NCBI GenBank assembly: GCA_946539105.1
Contig: CAMNHG010000036.1
Span: forward strand, 1 to 11,876
Reading direction: 5' to 3'
Origin: an uncultured Clostridia bacterium
Lineage (GTDB): Bacteria; Bacillota; Clostridia; Oscillospirales; Acutalibacteraceae
DNA length: 11,876 nucleotides
Below the pieces are notes generated by a model. It had not been told where the DNA came from, ran no database searches, and saw only the letters and a list, made by a program, of their open reading frames with translations. Shown in pieces: positions 1 through 6,722 of the stretch. Every line of letters starts with the position of its first letter. Positions within the stretch are counted from its first letter, which is position 1. Made by a program: the position numbers and the translations under genes.

Positions 1-40
1 TTTCGAGCTCCGCGCACTGCTTAAGGCTGTTAATAATCAT
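1..40 (-). CDS. Phage head/tail gene, 5' end only (runs off the window)
   Basis: An ATG at 40 opens a frame reading MIINSLKQCAELE to the window edge. The start lies inside the last codons of the upstream gene, whose TAA stop is at 32-30, so the two genes overlap by 11 bases in different frames and are probably translationally coupled. From its place after the connector genes of a head module, a head-tail joining or tail-completion protein is expected, but 13 residues do not allow a family call. The start rests only on the overlap and the open frame; no strong ribosome binding site is seen. Confidence 0.5.
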   Translation of the reverse strand, partial: MIINSLKQCAELE

Positions 41-410
41 ATCCAAATGTCGATTTATCCGAATCATACTCATCCTCCATCCTCTCGCTGCAGCGCGCCA
101 TAATAGCCCACGCGTAAAGCGCGGTATCGCTTACGCGGTAAAGCTCCGCTCTTTTTATGATGTACTTTTCCCCGGCGCACTCCACGGAGGTTTCGTCCTC
201 GCTCAGCGCGACGGACGGCTTGCCGATGTAGAGGTACTTTTCGTTGTTGTAGCCGCCCAGGGGGTGGTACCTGCCGCCGATGTAGATTTTATTTTTGTAC
301 CTGAGCGGCTCAACAAACGCGCGCGTCTTAACGCTCAGGCCGCCGTTTTGTACGGTGACGCTGTTGCCGTAGCGGTCAATCATCGCGGCAACGCTGTTCA
401 TAATTCCCAT
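30..410 (-). CDS. Phage head-tail connector-like protein (hypothetical)
   Basis: 126 residues starting MGIMNSVAAMIDRYG at the ATG at 410, four bases after the TGA stop (417-415) of the preceding connector gene. The frame stays open further upstream, but that extension would overlap the connector gene heavily and is rejected. A second ATG at 401 is possible. The protein is rich in beta-type stretches and Tyr, has no membrane segment, and ends in an acidic, Asp/Tyr-rich tail (ERMEDEYDSDKSTFGYDY). I do not recognise a family with certainty. Position after the connector gene suggests a head-closure or stopper protein that helps join the filled capsid to the tail; this is inference from gene order. 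The next gene overlaps its 3' end. Confidence 0.55.
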   Translation of the reverse strand: MGIMNSVAAMIDRYGNSVTVQNGGLSVKTRAFVEPLRYKNKIYIGGRYHPLGGYNNEKYLYIGKPSVALSEDETSVECAGEKYIIKRAELYRVSDTALYAWAIMARCSERMEDEYDSDKSTFGYDY

Positions 411-414
411 CTGC

Positions 415-768
415 TCACATCCTGCCAAACAAAAAATTATCCGCGCGCAAAAGGTCTGCGCAGAGCTTTTTCTGCTCCTGCCAAAGTGCCTGCGCGCCTG
501 TTTTACCGCCGGCGGACGACGTAATTTTAACGTCGCCCGCGGTAAAAGAGGTAACATCTGACACGCCGCGCGTTTCGTACAGTCTGTAGGCGTAAACCGC
601 GCAGAGGTTTTCGAGCCTTCTTGTCTGCTGTTCACCGGGGTTTTCCACCGCGGTAATCGAGTCGATATAATCCGCCGCGCTCTCGATAAGCGCGCTTTGG
701 CTCAAAAGCTCATCGCCCGAAAGCCCCGTATAGGCGGCAAACCTTGTCGTAACATTCGCGATGTTCAA
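415..768 (-). CDS. Phage head-tail connector (gp6-like adaptor)
   Basis: 117 residues. The first codon is TTG (768-766), seven bases after a GGAGG, and no ATG fits as well. The product begins MNIANVTTRFAAYTGLSG and is mostly helical: an early helix with ESAADYIDSI, a central helix LENLCAVYAYRLYE, a beta-like SFTAGDVKITSS and a C-terminal helix. Length, helix pattern and position right after the major capsid gene fit the gp6-like adaptor family, which forms a ring under the portal and connects the head to the tail. The gene begins 13 bases after the capsid stop. The exact family is inferred from size, layout and gene order rather than from a diagnostic motif. Confidence 0.6.
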   Translation of the reverse strand: MNIANVTTRFAAYTGLSGDELLSQSALIESAADYIDSITAVENPGEQQTRRLENLCAVYAYRLYETRGVSDVTSFTAGDVKITSSAGGKTGAQALWQEQKKLCADLLRADNFLFGRM

Positions 769-781
769 ACTATTCCCTCCG

Positions 782-1786
782 TTAAGAAAGCGTCTTTGCC
801 GCTTCCGTAAAGATTTTTGAGAAGCCTGCGGTACAGGTTACGGCGGCTCTCTCGAGCTGACGGTCAATCAGCTTGTCGTAGTCGGTGATAACTCCGCCTG
901 CCTGCACCATCTCAAGGGCGCAGTTTTTGTCGAGTCCGATAATCTTGCCGGACTGCATCTCGGGCGCGTGAAGAAGGTTCGCGCCGAGGGGAGTAATCAT
1001 CTTGCCGGTCGCCTGAAAATCAAGTCCGGCGTGAGAATCCTGCATCTGCGCAAGCGAGAGGATCTTCTCCATCTCGGTCGTAGGCGCGAGGATTGTGTTG
1101 AGCTCGTACGGCGCGAGGTTAGCCCACAGCTTAACCAAATCGCCGTAGGAGATTTCGCCCTGAACAGCGGCGTTTACGTTGACGGCCGCGTTGTTGTTGC
1201 CGTCGCCGTTAATGAGTACGCCGATCGCGTCCTTAAGCTGAGCGCGCGCGATATACGAACCGATCTGATTAAGAGTGACGGTGAACAAATCGAGTCGCTG
1301 GAACCTGAGTGCCTCGTAAGACGCAACCAGCATTCTTCCGCGCTTGTGCAGCTTTACAAGGTTTTCGCGGGTTCTGATGTTCGTCTGGGGAATGTACGCG
1401 CCCTCGTTTACCACCTTAAGCTCCCTGTCGTCCTCGGTCGGAACCGATGCGATGCTTCTGTAGTCCATACCCTCGATGTCTGTGACGGTGGCCACAATAT
1501 TCGGCAGAATATCCGCGCGCTCCATACCCTTTGCTACCGCGCGGCTCACATACTCGGGAAAGAGCGCGGCGGAGTTAGAGGTCTGGAAAAACTTTTCCAC
1601 ACAGTCGCTCCCGCTGCCGCTTACCCTGATGTCAAAACGCTTGAGCTGTCTTGAAAACGCGTCGAGCCCCTCAAGCGGAGTACCGGCGTAGTTTTCGGAG
1701 GGGTCGAGCTTTTCGAGTGCGGCGGTAAGACCGCCCTTTGACTGATACATACCCTTTTCGATTGTGATGTTTTCGTAATTTGCCAT
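782..1786 (-). CDS. Phage major capsid protein (HK97 fold)
   Basis: 334 residues, starting at an ATG preceded by AGGAGG seven bases upstream. It would form the icosahedral shell of the phage head. Length is typical for HK97-fold capsid proteins. An N-terminal arm (about residues 1-75) is followed by a region rich in the expected long-helix and beta-hinge features: a long-helix candidate SRAVAKGMERADILP, then VATVTDIEGMDYRSIASVPTE, VNEGAYIPQ, and a spine helix around DLFTVTLNQIGSYIARAQLKDAIG. Its neighbours, decoration protein and protease upstream and connector downstream, are the standard order. A cleavage site for the protease near residues 70-80 is possible but not provable here. No frame break is seen, so the gene looks intact. 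Confidence 0.85.
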   Translation of the reverse strand: MANYENITIEKGMYQSKGGLTAALEKLDPSENYAGTPLEGLDAFSRQLKRFDIRVSGSGSDCVEKFFQTSNSAALFPEYVSRAVAKGMERADILPNIVATVTDIEGMDYRSIASVPTEDDRELKVVNEGAYIPQTNIRTRENLVKLHKRGRMLVASYEALRFQRLDLFTVTLNQIGSYIARAQLKDAIGVLINGDGNNNAAVNVNAAVQGEISYGDLVKLWANLAPYELNTILAPTTEMEKILSLAQMQDSHAGLDFQATGKMITPLGANLLHAPEMQSGKIIGLDKNCALEMVQAGGVITDYDKLIDRQLERAAVTCTAGFSKIFTEAAKTLS

Positions 1787-1799
1787 TTTAGTTTCCTCC

Positions 1800-2135
1800 T
1801 TAAAGAATGATTCCGGCTTCTGTCGCGCTCGAGCTGATTACGAGCACCTCTCTGCCGTTTTCGTTTGCGGCAATCTTGCCGGCGGCGTTGACCGCAACCT
1901 TCTGATAACCCACGGTCAGCTTAGAAGCTACAGGCACTACAACATAGCCCGCAAGCTGAACAGCCGCGTAGCCGCCGCGCACGTTAACGCAAATTCCGCA
2001 GAACTTATCGTTTGCGGAGCACTTGCCGACGGTGCTGTCCGCGCTCATCTTTACGGGCACGCCTGCCTCGGTAAGCGCGCTGTCGGCGTTGAATGTAACG
2101 ACGTTTTCGCCGTATCCCTTAAAATTAATTCCCAT
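1800..2135 (-). CDS. Small capsid decoration-type protein (DUF2190-like)
   Basis: 111 residues, ATG start six bases after GGGAGG. It lies between the protease/scaffold and the major capsid gene, the usual slot for a small head-stabilising protein. The sequence is glycine-, alanine- and valine-rich with short beta strands (PVKMSADSTVGKCS, FCGICVNVRGGYAAVQLAGYVVVPV), resembling DUF2190-type phage proteins that bind the outside of the shell. There is no signal peptide or membrane segment. Its TAA stop touches the ribosome binding site of the capsid gene, so the two are translated in close sequence, as expected for two abundant virion proteins. The family call is from pattern and context, not from a catalytic motif. 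Confidence 0.6.
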   Translation of the reverse strand: MGINFKGYGENVVTFNADSALTEAGVPVKMSADSTVGKCSANDKFCGICVNVRGGYAAVQLAGYVVVPVASKLTVGYQKVAVNAAGKIAANENGREVLVISSSATEAGIIL

Positions 2136-2149
2136 AATTTACCTCCCGG

Positions 2150-2497
2150 TTAAATACTGAACTCGCTGTTTGACTGCGGGTTCTTTTTTGTTTCTGATGT
2201 GTACAGCTGCGGCTTGGGCATTACGCTGCTGCCGAGCTTTTTTTCAAAGGCGCGCTTAAGCTCGTCAAGCTGCGCCACCGACAGCGACTTTGCGATACAG
2301 TCCATAGTCTCGCGCGAGACCTCGGGCTGAACCGCCGCCGAAAGCCTGAGCACCTCGGCACTGAGGCTGTCGCGGAAATACACGCCGTCCTTCGCGCTTG
2401 ATTTCAGGTTCTTAATATAGGCGCACAGCCTTTCGCGCTCGCCGTCGTCGAGGTTAAGACCTCCCTGCTTTTCAAGCCTTTTCATAATTTCTTCCAT
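2150..2497 (-). CDS. Possible nested scaffold protein from an internal start in the protease gene
   Basis: An in-frame ATG at 2497 (residue 212 of the protease) is preceded by AAAGGAAG five bases upstream, as good as the sites used by neighbouring genes. Translation from here would give a 115-residue product (MEEIMKRLEKQ...) without the protease domain, made of charged helices. Phage lambda makes its scaffold Nu3 in the same way, from a start within the protease gene C. What is seen is the start codon and binding site; separate expression is inferred. Confidence 0.45.
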   Translation of the reverse strand: MEEIMKRLEKQGGLNLDDGERERLCAYIKNLKSSAKDGVYFRDSLSAEVLRLSAAVQPEVSRETMDCIAKSLSVAQLDELKRAFEKKLGSSVMPKPQLYTSETKKNPQSNSEFSI

Positions 2498-3130
2498 TGT
2501 AACTTCCTTTCTTTCTAAGGACTTTGTAACGCCTGCCTGTCTTTGTGACGGCACGGCTACAAAGCTCCACTCGTAAGCGTCATACGGCTTAACAAGCTCG
2601 CCGCAGCAGAGCTTTCCGCCGTACTCCTCGCCCTTTTTGTGAGGGCAAAAGCCGATATCCTCGCCGCAGATGCTGCAAACAGTCCGCTCAACCGCGCAGC
2701 CAACGCTTACCTCCCTGATAATTCCGCTGTCAATCGCTGAGATCACCGCGGCGGTCTCGGGATTTACGGGGATATACGCCCTCGCCTTAAGGCAAAAGTA
2801 ATCGTCGCCGGTGACGGTCTTTTTACCGCCGCCGCTCTCGACCGCGCAGGCAAAAATCCTCGCGGTCTGGTTCTTGGCTGAGGGGTTGTGGTCAAAAATT
2901 CCTGTCTTGCCCACAAACAGCTTTTCAAGCTCAAACAGCGATTCCACGGTAAAACGCTCGCCGTCGCGGTCAACGTCGTTGTCGCAGAGCACAACCGTAA
3001 ACACATATACCTCCTCGGCAGAAAGCTCGCGTCGCGTGTAGGCGTTAATAAGCCCGAGCTCCTCGTCCGTGGGACGGCTGCTGACGCCGCCGATTACCGC
3101 GTCCTTGGTGACGGTACCTCTGTTATTCAT
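2150..3130 (-). CDS. Phage head maturation protease with C-terminal scaffold-like region
   Basis: 326 residues, ATG start with GGAGG seven bases upstream, overlapping the portal stop by eight bases. Residues 1 to about 205 look like the assemblin-type serine protease that trims scaffold and capsid proteins. A His in FDHNP (81), a Ser in REVSVGC (142) and an Asp/Glu region in DAYEWSFVAVP (184-194) are candidate catalytic positions. Between them lies a Cys/His cluster (C152, C155, C162, H164, C175, C176) that probably binds zinc. From about residue 205 the protein is charged and helical (MEEIMKRLEKQ onward), like a scaffold that fills the prohead and is later digested. A strong internal start precedes this part. 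Protease assignment is fairly firm; the exact catalytic residues are inferred. Confidence 0.75.
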   Translation of the reverse strand: MNNRGTVTKDAVIGGVSSRPTDEELGLINAYTRRELSAEEVYVFTVVLCDNDVDRDGERFTVESLFELEKLFVGKTGIFDHNPSAKNQTARIFACAVESGGGKKTVTGDDYFCLKARAYIPVNPETAAVISAIDSGIIREVSVGCAVERTVCSICGEDIGFCPHKKGEEYGGKLCCGELVKPYDAYEWSFVAVPSQRQAGVTKSLERKEVTMEEIMKRLEKQGGLNLDDGERERLCAYIKNLKSSAKDGVYFRDSLSAEVLRLSAAVQPEVSRETMDCIAKSLSVAQLDELKRAFEKKLGSSVMPKPQLYTSETKKNPQSNSEFSI

Positions 3131-4265
3131 CCATTACCTCCAAACCTAATTCTCTCTCTGTTTTCAGGGCGTTGGCGTTGTTGAGCCTTGCCTGTGAAAG
3201 CTCCACCTCGTCCTGCAAATTGATGTTGTCCCAAGCAACGTCAAAGCGGCAGTTATAGCCGCACAGGCGCAGGTGCATTCCGGCGATTTTCCTGATTGCC
3301 GGCTCGACCGCCGCGCGGTAATACTCGAGCTCGCTCGTCAGAATATCCGCCTGCTGCGCGCTCATACGCTCAGTGCTCGACCAGCTCAGCCCGAGCAAAA
3401 ACGGCGGAATACCGAGCTTCGCGACAATCTGCTCCAAAATTACCCTTACGGGCACCTCGCAGTCGGGCAACTGGTTGTCCGCGCCGATAGCCTTGATGCT
3501 AACGTCGCCCAACGCCACAAAATCGCACACGGTGTCGCTGCGCATAGCCTTTTTCCACTCGTCGGCAATCAGCCTTGCGTTCTCCTCGGTGAAAACTCCG
3601 TCGGCACCGGGACTGCACGTAACGGCAAAACGGACGTCGCCGATTCGCTCCCAGTTTGTTTTGAGCGACCCGAGAATTTTAAGCAGCACCGAGCTGACAA
3701 ACGGCAGCCCTGCCAAAACCGAGCTGCCCCTGGGCTTGCCCGGCTTTTGACCCAGAATCCCGGCGACAACAAGCTGCGGATATTTAACGGGAGAGCTAAC
3801 TCCGCAACCCTTAACGCTAACTGTCAAATCGAGCGGATTTTCGCCGAAGCCCAGCTCAACATCGTCAAGGCTTGCGTTGTACAGTGCCGAAATTCCAACG
3901 CCGTCGGGCGAGGGAATCATCTCCCCGACCGCTTCCCCGTAGGTCAGCAGGCTGTCAAGGTACGCGCTGACAAAGTCTCCAAGCCCCATTCCCGCGCTGT
4001 TGACCGCGACGTTCCTTACAAGGTCGTCAAGAATTTCCTGAGCGCGCTTGTCCTCTGTAACCAGCTTAAAGCCGCCCGAAAGCCTTACAATCTTGCCGAT
4101 TGCCGCGTCAATAACCGGCACGGCTTCCCTGAGCGCGGAGTACAAGCCGCGTTCCGCTCCGCTCAGCGCGTCGCTGCTCCAAAACTGCGGAAAGGTATTT
4201 GATACCGGCTTTTTCGCGACCGTCTGCACACTCGCCTTACCGCTGTGCTTTTTTCTTCCAAACAC
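3123..4265 (-). CDS. Phage portal protein
   Basis: 380 residues from a GTG at 4265 with AGGAGG six bases upstream. The longer open frame from 4334 would run into the terminase gene and lacks such a site. The portal is the twelve-fold ring at one capsid vertex through which DNA enters and leaves. Supporting features are the basic start (FGRKKHSGKAS), the segment AVPVIDAAIGKIVRLSGG, the block GISALYNASLDDVEL, and the late conserved block KLGIPPFLLGLSWSSTERMS followed by a long helix (ILTSELEYYRAAVEPAIRKI), as in HK97/PBSX-type portals. The gene sits directly after the large terminase and before the protease, the canonical order. It appears complete; which portal subfamily it belongs to is uncertain. 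Confidence 0.85.
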   Translation of the reverse strand: MFGRKKHSGKASVQTVAKKPVSNTFPQFWSSDALSGAERGLYSALREAVPVIDAAIGKIVRLSGGFKLVTEDKRAQEILDDLVRNVAVNSAGMGLGDFVSAYLDSLLTYGEAVGEMIPSPDGVGISALYNASLDDVELGFGENPLDLTVSVKGCGVSSPVKYPQLVVAGILGQKPGKPRGSSVLAGLPFVSSVLLKILGSLKTNWERIGDVRFAVTCSPGADGVFTEENARLIADEWKKAMRSDTVCDFVALGDVSIKAIGADNQLPDCEVPVRVILEQIVAKLGIPPFLLGLSWSSTERMSAQQADILTSELEYYRAAVEPAIRKIAGMHLRLCGYNCRFDVAWDNINLQDEVELSQARLNNANALKTERELGLEVMDE

Positions 4266-4275
4266 AGGTTTCCTC

Positions 4276-5529
4276 CTATCTTTCGGCGGCAAACGCCAGC
4301 GCGCCTGTTCCGCCGTCCATAATCGTCGTAACAAAATAACGGATATCGTCCATCGCGTGGTCGTTTTTCTTCACGGGGACGTCGTCGCGCTTGGCGGTGT
4401 CCCACTTGTAAAGCATAAACTCACGGCGTGACGCCGCGCACGTGTTACAAATCCTGATACTGCCGTCCTTCAACGCCTGGGTAACACGCCGTATTCCGTT
4501 AACGACACTGTTCTGCGCGGGTTTTACGCTGAATTTTCCGTGCCGCCTGACGACCTCAATAAAGCTCGCCGCCGACGGGTCAACCGCCACGGCTGAAATT
4601 TTACGGTCGCCGCACAAACGGCACAGAGCCTCGTAGTGCTCCTCGTCGGTTCTCTGACAGCCCTCCTTGCGCGAATCAAAATAGTACTCGTCAATTCTGT
4701 ACCAAACGCCGCTCTGCCTGCCCCACAGCCCCATCGAGGCAGGGTTCACGGTGCCGTAGTCAACCGACACGGCATAGCGGTCAAAGCCGCCCGGGGGTAC
4801 GTCGCAGTACATTTTTTCATCGCTCATAAAGGGATAGACCGCGCCGTGCACGGCAACCCACCTGCCCTTTACAAAACGCTCGTAAAACACGCCCGAGTAC
4901 AAATTTTCGTACCTGCGCTTAACCTTCTTTGAAAGCGACGGATTGTCGTCCATCGTAAAGTGCAGATAAAGCGCGTTTTTGCGTTCCGCCTTTTTAATCC
5001 ATTCAAGGTAGAACCAGTGCTCGGGGTGCTCGGGATTGCAGTTGAACCAGAACCGCGAGCCGTTTACGGAACACCTCGCAAGTGCCTGCTCGACAAAAGA
5101 GCGCGGCATAAGTGCGGCCTCGTCAAACAAAACTCCCGTCAGTGTCATACCCTGAATCAGCGAGGCGGACGATTCGTCCTTGCCGCCGAACAGATAAAAG
5201 CGGTTGGTGACGCCGCAGTAGCTGACCGTCAGGATATTGCGGCTGAGCCTGTCCTCGCAGACAAAGCCGAGCGAGTTCAGCAGGGGGATAACCGGAGTAA
5301 CCATATTCCTCCGGAGCGAACTTATCGTCTTGCCGCATAGCGCGAAGTCAGAGCCGCCGTTCTCGTAAAAGCTCCAGATGATAAAGGAAAGCGACATACA
5401 AAACGTCTTTCCGCTTCGCACCGCGCCGTCGCAGATAATCGCGTCGCGCTTGTAGTGCGGCGAATTAATGTGCCACCACCTCAAAACCGTAAGCTGTTTT
5501 TTCGAGAAGCTCTTAATCAATTTCCTCAC
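4276..5529 (-). CDS. Phage terminase large subunit (ATPase and nuclease)
   Basis: 417 residues from a GTG at 5529, seven bases after GGAGGA. The frame is open to 5601 but the extra 24 codons lie inside the small-subunit gene and have no better site. The protein pumps DNA into the prohead and cuts it. Counting from this GTG: Walker A DGAVRSGKT (34-42); Walker B VLFDEA with D136/E137; a coupling-type FNCNPEHP (162-169); and the RNase H-like nuclease with acidic residues in VDYG (D257), VDPSAA (D317) and HAMDD (D394/D395). Both domains keep their key residues, so the enzyme looks functional. It overlaps the small subunit by 17 bases, and the portal begins 10 bases after its TAG. Confidence 0.9.
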   Translation of the reverse strand: MRKLIKSFSKKQLTVLRWWHINSPHYKRDAIICDGAVRSGKTFCMSLSFIIWSFYENGGSDFALCGKTISSLRRNMVTPVIPLLNSLGFVCEDRLSRNILTVSYCGVTNRFYLFGGKDESSASLIQGMTLTGVLFDEAALMPRSFVEQALARCSVNGSRFWFNCNPEHPEHWFYLEWIKKAERKNALYLHFTMDDNPSLSKKVKRRYENLYSGVFYERFVKGRWVAVHGAVYPFMSDEKMYCDVPPGGFDRYAVSVDYGTVNPASMGLWGRQSGVWYRIDEYYFDSRKEGCQRTDEEHYEALCRLCGDRKISAVAVDPSAASFIEVVRRHGKFSVKPAQNSVVNGIRRVTQALKDGSIRICNTCAASRREFMLYKWDTAKRDDVPVKKNDHAMDDIRYFVTTIMDGGTGALAFAAER

Positions 5530-5986
5530 CGCCCTGTCCTCCGATAGCGTCGAACAGGCTCTTGGCACCCTCGTCCGCACAGGCGTTCTCGAGCTTTTCA
5601 AGTGCCTTTAAGCGGTCAAAAAACTTGACCTCAAGCGCGCCGTCCTTCGGCTTTTTAACCTCGGAAATCATAAACAAATCCATTCCGCTCAAATCCTGCT
5701 CCCCGGTGTTTTCGGAGCAGACAAGCGACACGGCGTCGCCGGTGTCTCCGAAGGCAAGCCTACGGTAGCCGAGCACCGCAAGGTGCCGGGCGAGCTTTTC
5801 CTTAGAAATCAAGTGCCTTTCAATCTCATCGCGGATATCGTCCCTCGATAAAAGCCTGATTCCCCTCGCGCGGCTGTTCAGGCGGTAGCCGGCAAGCCTC
5901 GCCGACAGCCTGACGTCGCCGGTCTCGGCGTAGCAAGCGCAAAACTGTTTTTCCCTGTCCTTTAATTTGCTGTCAATAAATTTCAC
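5513..5986 (-). CDS. Phage terminase small subunit
   Basis: About 157 residues. It recognises phage DNA and recruits the large subunit for packaging. The N-terminal segment DREKQFCACYAETGDVRLSARLAGY is the helix-turn-helix typical of the Terminase_2 family. The C-terminal half is acidic and helical, fitting oligomerisation and contact with the large subunit. The start is unclear. The GTG at 5986 overlaps its own GGAGG, which leaves no spacing, while an ATT at 5977 sits eight bases after the GGAGG and gives a product beginning at DSKLKDREKQF. No ATG, GTG or TTG lies in frame upstream before a stop. It is the first gene of the head operon, led by a promoter-like sequence at 6079-6132. Confidence 0.8.
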   Translation of the reverse strand: MKFIDSKLKDREKQFCACYAETGDVRLSARLAGYRLNSRARGIRLLSRDDIRDEIERHLISKEKLARHLAVLGYRRLAFGDTGDAVSLVCSENTGEQDLSGMDLFMISEVKKPKDGALEVKFFDRLKALEKLENACADEGAKSLFDAIGGQGGEEID

Positions 5987-6078
5987 CTCCGATTTTTTGA
6001 AGGGAAGGGTTTTGCTTGTGACTTTTGATTGATGTTTTGATAGATTTTTTGATTATCATTCAGTTGTCTGTAAAACCT

Positions 6079-6132
6079 CCCTCCACTTATAGTTCCAAAA
6101 CTCAAAAAATTGCAGTGTTTTATGCAATTTTT
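6079..6132 (-). promoter_or_regulatory. Promoter/operator-like sequence for the terminase operon (mirror of 6617-6665)
   Basis: Read on the minus strand: a dyad TTGCA-N8-TGCAA extended here to ten paired bases per arm (AAAAATTGCA at 6105-6114, TGCAATTTTT at 6123-6132), then a T-run, TTTTGG, TATAAG (6091-6086) as a candidate -10, and TGGAGGG. The first 24 bases are identical to the copy upstream of the plus-strand gene at 6723, and the TATA and TGGAGGG blocks also match. A CTGCAA 18 bases before TATAAG is a weak -35. Promoter and operator function are inferred from duplication and position. Confidence 0.5.
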
Positions 6133-6160
6133 AAAAAAATTCTTTAAAAAATATTTTTTA

Positions 6161-6587
6161 GTTGAAAGTTGAAAGTGGAAAGTGGAAAGTTTCGGTCGGG
6201 GAGATAGGTTTGTTTTACCGAAACGTTTTGCTCCCGAATGAATTAATATGGTGCGTAATTTTAATTCAACTTATAATTTTAACTGTAGGGGCAAGGCTTG
6301 CCCTTGCCCGGAAAACGTGAACCGTGTTTACCGAACGGCACGATTTAATCGCGATAAACGGATGTAATGATTACAATTCAAAACGGGGCATTATTGGATA
6401 AGCCGCCCCCTCCGTCATTTCGCAAAGCGAAATGCCACCTTTTTCTGGCGAAAACGGCAACCCTTTTGGGCTTCGCCCATTTCCCCTAACAGGGGAATTT
6501 CCCGCAAGCGGTGGAGGCTTTAAATATTTTAAATCGGAGCGGAGCGACCCTTAACTTTCAACTTTCAACTTTCCACTTTCAACTTTC
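6161..6587 (+). repeat. Mosaic intergenic repeat element, copy I
   Basis: The element is bounded by inverted arrays of 7-base units: GTTGAAA/GTGGAAA from 6161 to 6188 and AACTTTC/CACTTTC from 6553 to 6587. Inside are a core module starting TTTCGGTCGGG (6190-6292, shared with copies II and, in part, III), a hairpin segment with GGGGCAAGGCTTGCCC, and a longer module from about 6310 to 6524 shared with copy II (includes AATCGCGATAAACGG and GCCGCCCCCTCCGTCA). Near the right end AAATCGG...GCGGAGC...ACCCTTAA resembles the end of copy III. No protein-coding frame is convincing. It fills most of the 736-base gap between the divergent phage genes. Confidence 0.75.
6441..6500 (+). repeat. Roughly 60-base double-hairpin submodule inserted in copy I
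   Basis: It contains AACGGCAACCCTTTTG, a hairpin TGGGC-TTC-GCCCA... (6467-6479) and a second hairpin TTCCCCT-AAC-AGGGGAA (6481-6497). Copy II carries the same submodule at 7663-7721, but in a different place. Copy II has an uninterrupted version of the sequence that is split here (GCCACCT joined directly to CCCCCGCAAGCGG), so this looks like an insertion. Confidence 0.6.
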
Positions 6588-6611
6588 AAAAAAGTTTTTA
6601 ACTTTTTTGAA
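6585..6611. repeat. Perfect 12-bp A/T-rich hairpin
   Basis: TTCAAAAAAGTT at 6585-6596, loop TTT, then AACTTTTTTGAA at 6600-6611. It lies between the right heptad array of copy I and the promoter-like sequence of the 6723 gene. The T-run inside the second arm is not in the position expected of a standard terminator, so function is unknown. Confidence 0.6.
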
Positions 6612-6616
6612 CTATG

Positions 6617-6665
6617 TTGCATAAAACACTGCAATTTTTTCGGATTTGGGCTTATAGATGGAGGG
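6617..6665 (+). promoter_or_regulatory. Promoter/operator-like sequence for the 6723 gene (mirror of 6079-6132)
   Basis: TTGCATAAAACACTGCAA (6617-6634) holds the dyad TTGCA-N8-TGCAA, followed by six T, TTTGGG, TATAGA (6653-6658) as candidate -10 and TGGAGGG. The first 24 bases match the terminase-side copy exactly in opposite orientation. The candidate start lies about 60 bases before the ATG. Co-regulation of both divergent genes by one factor is inferred. Confidence 0.5.
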
Positions 6666-6722
6666 GTATTTAAAAAACAAAAATCCCCCGAACCGTAAAA
6701 ACAATCCGGAGGTATATATAAT

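Noticed and set aside
968..1654. Long plus-strand open frame opposite the capsid gene
   Set aside because: It is entirely antisense to an intact major capsid gene, has no ribosome binding site and no recognisable protein features.
3273..4202. 309-codon plus-strand open frame opposite the portal gene
   Set aside because: Antisense to the portal, with composition typical of a shadow frame (many Arg, Pro and Ala); no start signal or family match.
6123..6160. A/T-rich stretch as a replication origin
   Set aside because: No iterated initiator boxes are seen; low GC alone is not enough.
6161..6587. 7-base repeat arrays considered as a CRISPR array
   Set aside because: Units are 7 bases with no spacers and no nearby cas genes; they are tandem heptads in inverted arms.
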